DNA of 35,446 nucleotides, taken from Candidatus Aminicenantes bacterium UBA647 (lineage in GTDB: Bacteria; Acidobacteriota; Aminicenantia; UBA2199). Positions 1-7,760 of the stretch are shown in pieces. Position 1 is the first letter of the stretch. Each line of letters begins with the position of its first letter. The notes below the pieces were generated by a model, which did no database searches, had not been told where the DNA came from, and saw only the letters and a list, made by a program, of their open reading frames with translations. The stretch spans positions 1 to 35,446 of the forward strand of contig DBOL01000044.1 in the NCBI GenBank assembly GCA_002299555.1, read 5' to 3'. The translations under genes and the position numbers were made by a program.

Positions 1-2918
1 AATCTTTAAAAAAAGAACTGAAGATCCTGGGAGGTGAAATCTCCGGGGATATTTTTACTTCTCTGTCTGAAAGGCTTATATATGCAACCGATGCATCAGA
101 ATACAGGGGCATCCCTCTGGCTGTTGCAAGGCCGAAGCATCCGGAGGACATAAAAAAACTGGTTCTGTTCGCATTAAGCAACAGGATCAGCCTTATACCC
201 AGAGGAGCAGGGACTTCTCTTGCCGGGCAGGTTGTAGGAAGCGGGATCATTGTGGATGCAGGCAAGTATATGAACCGGGTGATCGAGATAGATCCGGAAG
301 GAAAATGGGTGAGAGTTGAGCCCGGTGTTGTTTTGGATGAACTCAATCTGATTTTAGCTGAACAGGGTCTGTTCTTCGGCCCGGAGACCTCAACTTCGAG
401 CAGATGCATGCTCGGGGGTATGGCAGGTAATAATGCGTGCGGATCTCGCTCTCTTATCTATGGCAGCACAAGAGATCATGTCTTGTCTATGAAAGTCATT
501 CTGGCGGATGGATCTGAAGCGGAATTCGGAACTGTAAGTAATGATGAGTTCGAAAGAAAATGTAATTGCAGCACTCTGGAAGCATCCATATACAGAAATT
601 TAAAAGAGATATTAAATAATGAAGAAAACAGGAAACAGATTAAAGATCAATTCCCACGTCCTGATATAAAAAGGAGAAATACGGGATATGCAATTGATAT
701 TCTTCTTGACTCAGCTCCTTTTGGTGGCAAACAATCCTTTAATCTTTCAAAACTTTTAACAGGTTCGGAGGGGACTCTGGCATTCACAACCGAACTGAAG
801 CTTAATCTTGTTCCCCTCCCGCCCAAAGAGAATGTTCTTATTTGTGCCCATTTCAACACTCTGAAAGAATCTGTAGAAGCCAATCTTTTTGTTCTTGAAC
901 ATAAGCCGCGAGCTGTAGAATTAATGGATAAATTTATCCTTGATTGTACAAAAAGTAATATCGAGCAGAGTAAGAACAGATTCTTTCTCAAGGGGGATCC
1001 GGAGGCAATTCTTATAATTGAGTTTGGCGCAGAGACTAAAAGTGAACTGAAGGAAAAAGTACTTGAGCTTGAATCTGATCTGAGAGGCCGGGGACTGGGG
1101 TTCCATTTTCCTGCAATTTATGGAGAAGATATTGAAAAAGTCTGGTCTTTGAGAAAAGCAGGGCTTGGAGTTATTTATAATATTCCGGGAGATCATAAAC
1201 CCGTTTCAGTGATCGAGGACACGGCAGTTCATCCTGAGGACCTGATGAGTTTTATTCTTGATTTTGAAAAGGTTCTTGAAAAATATGATCTCCAGGGAAT
1301 ATATCATGGACATATTTCAACAGGAGAATTACACCTTCGTCCGATGATAAATCTGAAAGACAAGGATGGAGTCAGGTTGTTTCGAGCCATTGCTGAGGAT
1401 GTTGCTGCAATCGTAAAAAAATATGGGGGATCACTTAGTGGAGAACATGGGGACGGGATACTGAGGAGTGAGTTCATTCCCATGATGATCGGTGTAAAGA
1501 ACTATGAGCTTTTAAAAAGGATTAAAAAAACCTGGGACCCATATGGGATATTCAATCCCGGAAAGATAATTGATCCTCCACCCATGGATACGGGCCTTAG
1601 ATATTCCCCCGGGAAACCTGAAAGATCTATAGAAACATTTTTTGATTTTACAAATGAAATGGGAATTCTTAGAGCTGCAGAAAAATGTAACGGGTCAGGT
1701 GACTGCAGAAAATCGGATCTGATGGGTGGGACGATGTGCCCCAGTTTTATGGCAACCGGAGATGAGAGGAACACAACCCGTGCGAGGGCAAATATTCTGC
1801 GAGAGTTCCTCACAAATTCCAAAAAAGCAAATCCTTTTGATCATGAAGAGATATATGAAATTCTGGATCTGTGTTTATCATGTAAAGGGTGCAAATCCGA
1901 GTGCCCCTCAAGTGTTGATATGGCAAAATTGAAGGCCGAATTCATGCAGCAGTATTACCTGAGCCACAGGATCCCGTTGAGGAGCAGGTTGATCGGATAT
2001 ATTTCAACTCTTAACAGGATAGGGAGTTTTTTCCCGTCGCTATATAATTTCCTGATCTCAAATGCTGTGTCTTCCGGAATTATGAAAAAAGTGATCGGAT
2101 TCGCCCCATCGAGGTCGATCCCGTTGCTCTCCAAAATAACACTGAAGTCCTGGTGCCTAAGGAATTCCGGGGAAGGGGATGGGGTGCGGGGAAAAGTTTA
2201 TCTCTTTGCGGATGAGTTCACCGATTTTAATGATACAGAGATCGGAATCAAAGCGATCGCTGCTCTTGAGAAGCTCGGATATAGAGTTGTAATTCCAGAA
2301 CATGTCGAGAGCGGCCGCACATTTCTGTCAAAAGGGCTGGTAAAAAAAGCGAAAAAAATTGCCATCAAAAATATTGAATTATTAAAGAATAAAGTAGCGG
2401 AGGAGATCCCCCTCATCGGTATTGAACCTTCAGCCATCCTGACCTTCCGGGATGAGTACCCCGAATTGTGCGGGGATAAATTGAAATCCACTGCTGTTGA
2501 ACTGGGGAAAAACTGTCTGATGTTCGATGAGTTCATCATGAGGGAATATGAGAAAGGGAATATAGATGCTGAACTTTTTACTGATGAAAGTTTGAAGATC
2601 AGGCTGCACGGTCACTGTCACCAGAAATCTCTGGCATCAACGGGTCCGACAAAGGAGATGCTTTCTCTCCCTGAGAATTATAGCGTGGATGAGATCCCTT
2701 CCGGGTGTTGCGGAATGGCGGGATCGTTCGGATTTGAAAAAGAGCATTATGAACTGTCAATGAAAGTAGGCGAACTTGTATTGTTTCCTGAAGTGAGAAA
2801 GACCTCTGCCGAAATTATAATTTCTGCTCCGGGAACAAGCTGCAGGCAGCAGATCAAGGACGGAACAGGCAGGGAAGCATTTCACCCGATCGAGATATTT
2901 TATAGCTCCCTGAAATAA
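1..2918 (+). CDS. FAD-linked oxidase / Fe-S dehydrogenase, YdiJ-like (5' end outside window)
   Basis: The frame is open from base 3 with no stop, so the true start lies left of the window; the first ATG (252) is internal. Before that ATG the frame already encodes the FAD-binding (PCMH-type) motif PRGAGTSLAGQ near base 200, followed by GGMAGNNACGSRS. Next come the FAD-oxidase C-terminal domain (HGDGILRSEFIP, then WDPYGIFNPGKI), a ferredoxin-like region with CxxxxxC and MCPS, then CLSCKGCKSECP, and finally CCG-type cysteine motifs (GHCHQKS, SGCCGMAGSFG). This order matches the E. coli YdiJ family of about 1000 residues, which oxidises D-2-hydroxyacids such as D-lactate or D-2-hydroxyglutarate and passes electrons through Fe-S clusters. 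At least 971 codons are present. The family call is firm; the substrate is not readable. No terminator was seen before the next gene. Confidence 0.9.
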   Translation, partial: SLKKELKILGGEISGDIFTSLSERLIYATDASEYRGIPLAVARPKHPEDIKKLVLFALSNRISLIPRGAGTSLAGQVVGSGIIVDAGKYMNRVIEIDPEGKWVRVEPGVVLDELNLILAEQGLFFGPETSTSSRCMLGGMAGNNACGSRSLIYGSTRDHVLSMKVILADGSEAEFGTVSNDEFERKCNCSTLEASIYRNLKEILNNEENRKQIKDQFPRPDIKRRNTGYAIDILLDSAPFGGKQSFNLSKLLTGSEGTLAFTTELKLNLVPLPPKENVLICAHFNTLKESVEANLFVLEHKPRAVELMDKFILDCTKSNIEQSKNRFFLKGDPEAILIIEFGAETKSELKEKVLELESDLRGRGLGFHFPAIYGEDIEKVWSLRKAGLGVIYNIPGDHKPVSVIEDTAVHPEDLMSFILDFEKVLEKYDLQGIYHGHISTGELHLRPMINLKDKDGVRLFRAIAEDVAAIVKKYGGSLSGEHGDGILRSEFIPMMIGVKNYELLKRIKKTWDPYGIFNPGKIIDPPPMDTGLRYSPGKPERSIETFFDFTNEMGILRAAEKCNGSGDCRKSDLMGGTMCPSFMATGDERNTTRARANILREFLTNSKKANPFDHEEIYEILDLCLSCKGCKSECPSSVDMAKLKAEFMQQYYLSHRIPLRSRLIGYISTLNRIGSFFPSLYNFLISNAVSSGIMKKVIGFAPSRSIPLLSKITLKSWCLRNSGEGDGVRGKVYLFADEFTDFNDTEIGIKAIAALEKLGYRVVIPEHVESGRTFLSKGLVKKAKKIAIKNIELLKNKVAEEIPLIGIEPSAILTFRDEYPELCGDKLKSTAVELGKNCLMFDEFIMREYEKGNIDAELFTDESLKIRLHGHCHQKSLASTGPTKEMLSLPENYSVDEIPSGCCGMAGSFGFEKEHYELSMKVGELVLFPEVRKTSAEIIISAPGTSCRQQIKDGTGREAFHPIEIFYSSLK

Positions 2919-2941
2919 TAACTTTCACCAAAGAAATGGTC

Positions 2942-2971
2942 TTGACAAAGCAAACCATTATAAGGTAAACA
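2942..2971 (+). promoter_or_regulatory. weak candidate promoter for the DUF2892 gene
   Basis: A perfect TTGACA lies at 2942-2947, but the -10 at 18 bp spacing (TAAACA, 2966-2971) is poor. A short inverted pair (CAAAC 2951-2955, GTTTG 2974-2978) spans it and could bind a protein. The evidence is weak. Confidence 0.3.
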
Positions 2972-3005
2972 TAGTTTGTTAATCAGGTAAATAAGAGGAG
3001 ATAAA

Positions 3006-3206
3006 ATGAAATGTAATGTAGGAAAAAAAGACAGAATGATGAGAATAGTCATCGGACTGGTTATACTGGCTGCTCATTATATATATTATTTTGCTTCAGG
3101 AAATTATATTGTTTGGGGGAATATCGGATTCATTCCGTTGTTGACCGGTATCTTCAGGATATGCCCTGCATATTTCCCATTCAAAATTAATACTGATAAA
3201 AAATAG
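3006..3206 (+). CDS. small DUF2892 (YgaP-type transmembrane) protein
   Basis: This 66-residue protein begins MKCNVGKKDRMMRIVIG, the usual opening of DUF2892 proteins, followed by two short hydrophobic segments and a conserved-looking C-P pair (RICPAYFPF). In other bacteria the domain occurs alone or fused to rhodanese domains as in YgaP, and is thought to form a small helical membrane hairpin; a precise function is not established. An AGAGGAG ribosome binding site lies 7 bases before the ATG. It follows the dehydrogenase by 87 bases and may have its own promoter. A short hairpin follows its stop. Confidence 0.85.
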   Translation: MKCNVGKKDRMMRIVIGLVILAAHYIYYFASGNYIVWGNIGFIPLLTGIFRICPAYFPFKINTDKK

Positions 3207-3222
3207 AGGTTTTTCAGCCTCT
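3205..3222 (+). terminator. short hairpin, possible terminator after the DUF2892 gene
   Basis: AGAGG (3205-3209) pairs with CCTCT (3218-3222) across an 8-base loop, directly after the TAG stop, and is followed by a T-rich run (GTATTTTAATATTTTTA). The stem is only 5 bp, so this is a weak intrinsic terminator at best. Confidence 0.45.
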
Positions 3223-3228
3223 GTATTT

Positions 3229-3273
3229 TAATATTTTTATTCCGGGTGAAAGTTTTCCCGGATAAAAATATTA
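3229..3273. repeat. long intergenic inverted repeat (17-bp stem)
   Basis: The left arm 3229-3246 and right arm 3257-3273 are complementary over 17 bp with a single bulged T, around a 10-base loop. The core is CCGGG/CCCGG and the outer stem is AT-only. It lies in the 250-base gap between the DUF2892 gene and the signalling operon. It could be a bidirectional terminator or a processing hairpin. The rest of the gap to 3400 shows nothing recognisable. Confidence 0.6.
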
Positions 3274-3399
3274 AATAGTTTTAAAATATTCGTTTGAAAA
3301 TTACCGGACGGGATCGATCTTTCTTATGCTATAGTTCCGAAATTTAATCTTTATACTTATGTGAAAAAATTCCTGAAATGAAAAAAATGTAGAAAACTA

Positions 3400-3428
3400 T
3401 TGAAATATATAAAAAACATGATTATAAT
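3400..3428 (+). promoter_or_regulatory. sigma70-like promoter of the kinase/phosphatase operon
   Basis: TTGAAA at 3400-3405 and a perfect TATAAT at 3423-3428 are separated by exactly 17 bp. Transcription would begin near 3435, giving a leader of about 20 bases that contains the AGGAGA ribosome binding site of the gene at 3457. Confidence 0.75.
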
Positions 3429-3456
3429 TGGATTTATCTTACAGGAGATGTAGAAA

Positions 3457-3804
3457 ATGGCAAAAGTCAAAAGGAAAGTGATCAATATCTCAGTTGGTGA
3501 ACGGACAAAAATGATGTTGTGGGAAGTAGCGAAATATTTTAAGATCAGGGAATCCGCCTTCATCGAAAAGGCAATGACCGATCTTGAGAGTGATGAAGTT
3601 CGTGATGACTTTAAAAAGTTTTGTGAACTGATGGGTTACAAGAATATAGAAAAGTCCGGCGAACACAAACCTCTTTTCATTCAGGAAACACTTATTTACA
3701 GAATAAAAAAAGATCATTTTGAGTATAACCTGAAGAACCAGACTATCTTTATCAAATATCTTATTTATTACTATTACAATAAATTTGTTGAATCGATCAT
3801 CTGA
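3457..3804 (+). CDS. ribbon-helix-helix-like small protein, first gene of the signalling operon
   Basis: A 115-residue basic protein. Its first 40 residues read as a short beta-strand (KVINISV) followed by two helices (GERTKMMLWEVAKYF and RESAFIEKAMTDL), the layout of CopG/Arc-type ribbon-helix-helix DNA-binding domains; this is an inference from pattern, not a firm match. The C-terminal half (IYRIKKDHFEYNLKN...) is not recognised. An AGGAG site lies 8 bases before the ATG, and a good promoter is immediately upstream. An antisense frame overlaps almost completely, but this strand carries the promoter and ribosome binding site. It could be a self-regulator of the operon. Confidence 0.7.
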   Translation: MAKVKRKVINISVGERTKMMLWEVAKYFKIRESAFIEKAMTDLESDEVRDDFKKFCELMGYKNIEKSGEHKPLFIQETLIYRIKKDHFEYNLKNQTIFIKYLIYYYYNKFVESII

Positions 3805-3827
3805 CATCCCTAAAGATTGACATCAGA

Positions 3828-4544
3828 ATGCCCAGGAGAAATTTTGCTTTTTCCATTATCTTTTTAATTCTCTTCGTTTCATCTCTGCTTTCAGAAAATT
3901 TTTTAAATATTTCAGATGTCAGACCCCCCTTTTTTATTCTGGAGATCACTGAGAATTGCGGGAAAGTGAACAGGAGTGGAATGATCTACTCAAAAACCGG
4001 GGTCAAAGTCGGGAAATTCACAATATTAGAGAGATCAGGCAACAGAATCCTTTGTAAATGTCTTGACCATTCCGCAGGTATGAATGATGGATGCTATATA
4101 AAAGTTGGCAGTGATCCGGGAAAGATACAAAAATTAAAAAACCTCCCGATCATAAATAGATCGGAACAAGTTGTTTCAGGAAGTTCAGAGAAAATAAATG
4201 TTCGGGGGATCATGTTCACAGAACAAAAAAATGGAGTCTTTATCACTGAGAATCCTGTGCCTGTATCAATGGTTCCGAATATATCTTTCAAAGGTATAGA
4301 TAGTTTTATGAAAAAGATCGAAAGCAGATATGGGGAGAAATGCATAGTAAGCTATCTTGAAACAGGTGAAATAGAAGAATGTTTTTTCAAAAGGGAAGAA
4401 CGGATCATGCTGGGATTAAAGAACAATGTACCTGTCATTGTCTCTTTTTCTGGTTCAGTATCCAGAGTGAATCCTGTCTCAGAAAAGATTGTCAATAAAC
4501 TTAAGTATGAAATTTATATTCCTCTTAAATTAAGAAGGTTGTAG
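3828..4544 (+). CDS. exported protein of unknown function
   Basis: A 238-residue protein whose N-terminus (two Arg followed by about 15 hydrophobic residues, then LLSEN) is a Sec-type signal sequence. No other membrane segment is visible, so the body is probably periplasmic. It contains several cysteines (ENCGK, CKCLD, DGCY, EKCI, EECF) that could form disulfides. No family is recognised. No clear ribosome binding site precedes the ATG. It lies 23 bases after the RHH-like gene and 13 bases before the kinase gene, so it is part of the same operon and may supply an envelope signal or partner for the kinase. Confidence 0.7.
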   Translation: MPRRNFAFSIIFLILFVSSLLSENFLNISDVRPPFFILEITENCGKVNRSGMIYSKTGVKVGKFTILERSGNRILCKCLDHSAGMNDGCYIKVGSDPGKIQKLKNLPIINRSEQVVSGSSEKINVRGIMFTEQKNGVFITENPVPVSMVPNISFKGIDSFMKKIESRYGEKCIVSYLETGEIEECFFKREERIMLGLKNNVPVIVSFSGSVSRVNPVSEKIVNKLKYEIYIPLKLRRL

Positions 4545-4557
4545 GGGAGAAGGATAT

Positions 4558-5979
4558 TTGAAATATTGTAAGGGTTGCAGACGCTTTGTCACACAAGAGA
4601 AAGATATGTGCCCTTTTTGCGGTTCGATTGAATTTAAAGCTCTCTCTTTTACCGAAAACAAAAGTGAGAGTATTTCCGGTACATCTTTTTCCGGAGATGA
4701 GATCATATTTGATAATAGAATTTTAAAGGTCAGAAAAACGATAGGGCTCGGGGGTTATGGTGTTATCCTTGAGGTCGGAGAGGAGAATTCGTCTGAAGTT
4801 TTTGCAATGAAAGTTCCACTGACCTTTGAGTATTATACCGGTTCAGGAAGCAATTACAGCAGCAGAGAATTGGAAAGTTCAGAACAATCTATCAAGGATG
4901 AAATAAAGGTGTTGAAAAAAATCGATACCGTCAGGGTCATCAATGTTTATTCAATGGGGGAGGCTTCCTGTATCATAAATAAGGTTAAAAAAATATTTCC
5001 GGCAATTCTAATGGAACTTGCGATCTGTACACTCAGGGACATTATCCTTCTTGAAGCTTCAGGCAAAATCGAGATATCACTTGCAGAGAAGTTGGAAATG
5101 ACTTCTCAGGTGGTTAGCACTATTGCAGACCTTCACAGATCGGGGATAATTCACAGGGATATTGCACTTGAGAATATTTTTGTTGTAGACAGAGGTGGAG
5201 AGATCAAGTATGTAATGGCTGATTTCGGGACATCACGGGAAGGACTCAGGAAAAGCAGCGAAAAGACCACCGGCGTGATCGGCCGGGATAAATATCTTGA
5301 CCCTTTAAGGTTTGACAGAAGATACAGACGGGATCCGAGAGTGGATATTTTTACATCGGGAATTGTTATTACAGAAATATTTATAGGGAATCTCTGGGAT
5401 AATATTATTTTTGAACCTCTTTACGATATAGATTTTGAGAGAGAGTTTCTTAAAAGTTATGCAGCGGATCAAATTGATGGGAGGTTGGTCAAATTCATAT
5501 CAAAAGCTCTTAAGACTGATATATCGAAAAGGTATAAAGATGCAGCTGAGATGGAAGAAAAACTTAAAAATACTATATCAAAGATAGTCAGATCCGCCGG
5601 AATCAGAAAAGTTGTAAGAACAGTAGAACTGATTTACAATATCCCTTTCCCTCCAAAACCTGATTCAGAGGAGAAGGATAATTTTATATATTTTGAAAGT
5701 CACAAAAAGATCAATCTTGACATCAATCACAGGACTGTGATCGTATTCCCCAACGGAAAAATTAGTAATGTCAGGTTGAAGCGAACTCCTTTTTTCAGAA
5801 CTTATTGTGAAGGGGATAATGTCTATATAGTGCCTGACCGGAAAAGACTTGATAAGGAGTTCAGGTTCTTTAGAAGGAAAAAATTTAATGGCGACCGAGG
5901 GATACTCTATTTTAGTGGCAAGTTGAAAGTCGAAAGTCGCTCGGTCGAATTAGGTCCGATAACAGGAGGGCGGGATTAA
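4558..5979 (+). CDS. Hanks-type Ser/Thr protein kinase with N-terminal zinc ribbon
   Basis: The start is TTG, 4 bases after a GGGGAGAAGG ribosome binding site. Residues 1-25 hold a zinc ribbon (CKGC ... CPFCG). The kinase domain follows at about 55-350: glycine-rich loop GLGGYG near 63-69, AMK lysine near 85, HRDIALEN catalytic loop near 199 and DFG near 222. The catalytic loop has HRDxxxxN, so the kinase should be active; Ala replaces the usual Lys at HRD+2. About 120 residues at the C-terminus look beta-rich and match nothing I know. No transmembrane segment is present, so it is cytosolic. The PP2C gene overlaps its last five bases, as expected for a kinase-phosphatase pair. Confidence 0.9.
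   Translation: MKYCKGCRRFVTQEKDMCPFCGSIEFKALSFTENKSESISGTSFSGDEIIFDNRILKVRKTIGLGGYGVILEVGEENSSEVFAMKVPLTFEYYTGSGSNYSSRELESSEQSIKDEIKVLKKIDTVRVINVYSMGEASCIINKVKKIFPAILMELAICTLRDIILLEASGKIEISLAEKLEMTSQVVSTIADLHRSGIIHRDIALENIFVVDRGGEIKYVMADFGTSREGLRKSSEKTTGVIGRDKYLDPLRFDRRYRRDPRVDIFTSGIVITEIFIGNLWDNIIFEPLYDIDFEREFLKSYAADQIDGRLVKFISKALKTDISKRYKDAAEMEEKLKNTISKIVRSAGIRKVVRTVELIYNIPFPPKPDSEEKDNFIYFESHKKINLDINHRTVIVFPNGKISNVRLKRTPFFRTYCEGDNVYIVPDRKRLDKEFRFFRRKKFNGDRGILYFSGKLKVESRSVELGPITGGRD
5965..5977 (+). promoter_or_regulatory. ribosome binding site with ATT start codon for the PP2C gene
   Basis: GGAGGG at 5965-5970 is followed, 5 bases after GGAGG, by ATT at 5975. The in-frame stop upstream (5960-5962) leaves CAG GAG GGC GGG ATT as the only codons before the conserved PP2C sequence. 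No ATG, GTG or TTG is available before 6125, which already lies past motifs 1 and 2. Confidence 0.7.
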
Positions 5980-6772
5980 AACCAAATTTACATCATCATG
6001 CTCACATCTGGGTTCCGGATTCAGGAATTGGGACAGGTTATGTATAAGGATAGATGAGAGATCTGTACTGGTAGTTCTTGCGGATGGTGTCGGCGGACAT
6101 ATTAAAGGAGGGACTGCTGCAGAAATGGCAGTTGAAAAATTTGAATTACTTCACAAGGATAACAATCTGAAACCAGACCGGATAGCTGATCTTTTTCGAG
6201 AACTTTCAGTTGAAATGCGAAAAGTTAATGTTGAGATGGCAACAACTATAGTACTTGCATTGATAAAGAAGAAGGGTAAGGGGCTTGAAGTTCATTACAC
6301 ATGGGCCGGAGACTCAAGATTCTTTCTGCTTACAAAGAATAACCGGAGATTGAAGACAGGTAACCTCGCAGCCAGGAAGGGTGGGAAAAACCTCTATCTC
6401 CTTTCAGAAGATGATACAATACCGGGCAAATTCTTCCGGCTTGGAGAATTTGATATTGACCAGGTTACATCAAGTGCCGGACGGAACAGACTCTTTTTTT
6501 CTCTTCCGAGAGACGGGGAAAAGATGGCCGGCAGGATAGTGAAGGTCCGGATCGGATATGGTGATACTTTGTTGTTCTGCACAGATGGATTCTGGGAAAG
6601 GTTCTCTGAACAGTCTGATATTATAAAATGGATGGAAACGGATATCAGGGGATTCAAGAAAAAGTTCCTTCGGTTTATGGATACTGAAGTAGGGGCCGGA
6701 TCTAAAGTTGATAACTCAACATATATAAGGGTTGATATGGACGAGAATATATTCAGAAATCCAAAAAAATAA
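5975..6772 (+). CDS. PP2C-type Ser/Thr protein phosphatase (probable ATT start)
   Basis: From ATT at 5975 the frame gives 265 residues with the PP2C motifs in order: RNWDR near 17-21, ADGVGGH near 36-42, the central WAGDSR, CTDGFWE near 202-208 and DNST near 246. These supply the Asp residues that bind the two metal ions. The first ATG (6125) would delete the first metal-binding motifs and leave an inactive stub, so an upstream start is required. The kinase stop (5977-5979) overlaps the start by five bases, indicating translational coupling. It presumably reverses phosphorylation by the kinase encoded just upstream. Its TAA stop is directly followed by the ATG of the next gene. Confidence 0.88.
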   Translation: MKTKFTSSCSHLGSGFRNWDRLCIRIDERSVLVVLADGVGGHIKGGTAAEMAVEKFELLHKDNNLKPDRIADLFRELSVEMRKVNVEMATTIVLALIKKKGKGLEVHYTWAGDSRFFLLTKNNRRLKTGNLAARKGGKNLYLLSEDDTIPGKFFRLGEFDIDQVTSSAGRNRLFFSLPRDGEKMAGRIVKVRIGYGDTLLFCTDGFWERFSEQSDIIKWMETDIRGFKKKFLRFMDTEVGAGSKVDNSTYIRVDMDENIFRNPKK

Positions 6773-7285
6773 ATGGGAAAAAGATTATATTACAAATTCT
6801 TTTTTAAGCGTATGAGAAGTGCCGGGATGTTCAAAGCGTTGATCTGTGATGAGAATGGAGAGTATACTTTTCCATTCATTCCTGAAAATTATTTGTTAAT
6901 AAAAAGGGCTGTTTTTGTTATGCTCCTGGGATTGCTTGGATATTTTATTGGCAAACCACCTGTGTTGATAAGTGATGTAAATACTTTTACGGATGTGTCA
7001 TATGTCCTTTCGGAGAGAGTTGATGAGTTTGGGATGACCCGGCTCCACAGAGCTGTGATAAACGGGAATATCAATGTTATTAAAATTCTGATCAGAAATG
7101 GAGCGGGACTTAACAAAACCGACAACTATGGTTGGGCTCCTCTGCATTGGGCAAGTTTTCTCGGGAGAGAGGACTTGATGGAAATTCTGATTACAAATGG
7201 AGCAAAACAAAAAATAAGGTCGACTTCAGATTGGTTCGTTTTTAAGAAAGGGAGTCTCCCGAGCGAAGTGAGCAGAAAGCTTTAG
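6773..7285 (+). CDS. membrane-anchored ankyrin-repeat protein
   Basis: A 170-residue protein starting directly after the PP2C stop (TAAATG). About 40 cytosolic residues come first, then one hydrophobic segment (AVFVMLLGLLGYFIG, about 42-58), then two ankyrin repeats at about 83-150, with the hallmark TRLHRAVINGN and APLHWASFLGR helices. The topology places the ankyrin repeats on the opposite side of the membrane from the N-terminus. Ankyrin repeats bind proteins; the likely role is a scaffold or target of the kinase/phosphatase pair. Its stop lies 14 bases from the convergent fur-like gene, with no clear terminator between them. Confidence 0.8.
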   Translation: MGKRLYYKFFFKRMRSAGMFKALICDENGEYTFPFIPENYLLIKRAVFVMLLGLLGYFIGKPPVLISDVNTFTDVSYVLSERVDEFGMTRLHRAVINGNINVIKILIRNGAGLNKTDNYGWAPLHWASFLGREDLMEILITNGAKQKIRSTSDWFVFKKGSLPSEVSRKL

Positions 7286-7299
7286 TATGACTTTTGATA

Positions 7300-7758
7300 T
7301 TATTTATTATCAGAACACTCTTTGCACAACCCGTAAAAATCGAGCACATGCTGCTTAATATTAAAGTCGTATTTTTTTTCAAGCTTGTTCTGTATCTTTT
7401 TGATCAACGTTGTTTCTTCATCAAGGAAGTCTCTGTACTCGATGATCTTTGAACATTTTTCACAAATAATATGGTGATGATGATCCGTTTTTTCGTTAGC
7501 GATCTCATACCTGCTGTGTCCGTCACCAAAATCATATTTTTTCAGGATGCCCAGCCTCACACAAAGTTCGATCGTTCTGTAAATTGTTGTAAGGCCGATA
7601 TCCGGGGACTGTGAGCTCAGATTGTTGAAAACCTCTCTTGCATTAGGGTGGCCTCCAAGCTGCTCAAAGACTGAAAGGATCGATTTCCTGGGAGTTGTGA
7701 TCTTGTAACCCTCTTCTCTAAGCCGGTTCTCCCAGTTGCGAATCCTTTTTCTTCTCAT
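7300..7758 (-). CDS. Fur-family metal-dependent repressor
   Basis: A 152-residue protein with the Fur architecture: winged helix (GYKITTPRKSILSVF, then GLTTIYRTIELC recognition region) followed by the metal and dimerisation domain (DHHHHIICEKC, then LDFYGLCKEC). The paired CxxC motifs fit a structural zinc site. It is the last gene of the minus-strand operon, two bases after the stop of the NifX-like gene, with no ribosome binding site of its own. A Fur box covers the operon promoter, so it is probably autoregulated. Fur, PerR and Zur cannot be separated by sequence reading alone, but the box is classical Fur. Confidence 0.93.
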   Translation of the reverse strand: MRRKRIRNWENRLREEGYKITTPRKSILSVFEQLGGHPNAREVFNNLSSQSPDIGLTTIYRTIELCVRLGILKKYDFGDGHSRYEIANEKTDHHHHIICEKCSKIIEYRDFLDEETTLIKKIQNKLEKKYDFNIKQHVLDFYGLCKECSDNK

Positions 7759-7760
7759 TG

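Noticed and set aside
252..2918. ATG 252 as the true start of the first gene
   Set aside because: The frame is open to base 3 and encodes the conserved FAD-binding motif upstream of that ATG.
3490..3807. Antisense frame of 105 codons over the RHH-like gene
   Set aside because: It lacks a ribosome binding site, is rich in Phe and Ile as expected of a shadow frame, and the plus strand has the promoter and AGGAG.
3457..7285. Type VI secretion control locus (PpkA/PppA)
   Set aside because: Kinase and phosphatase are present, but no FHA protein or structural T6SS gene is seen in the window.
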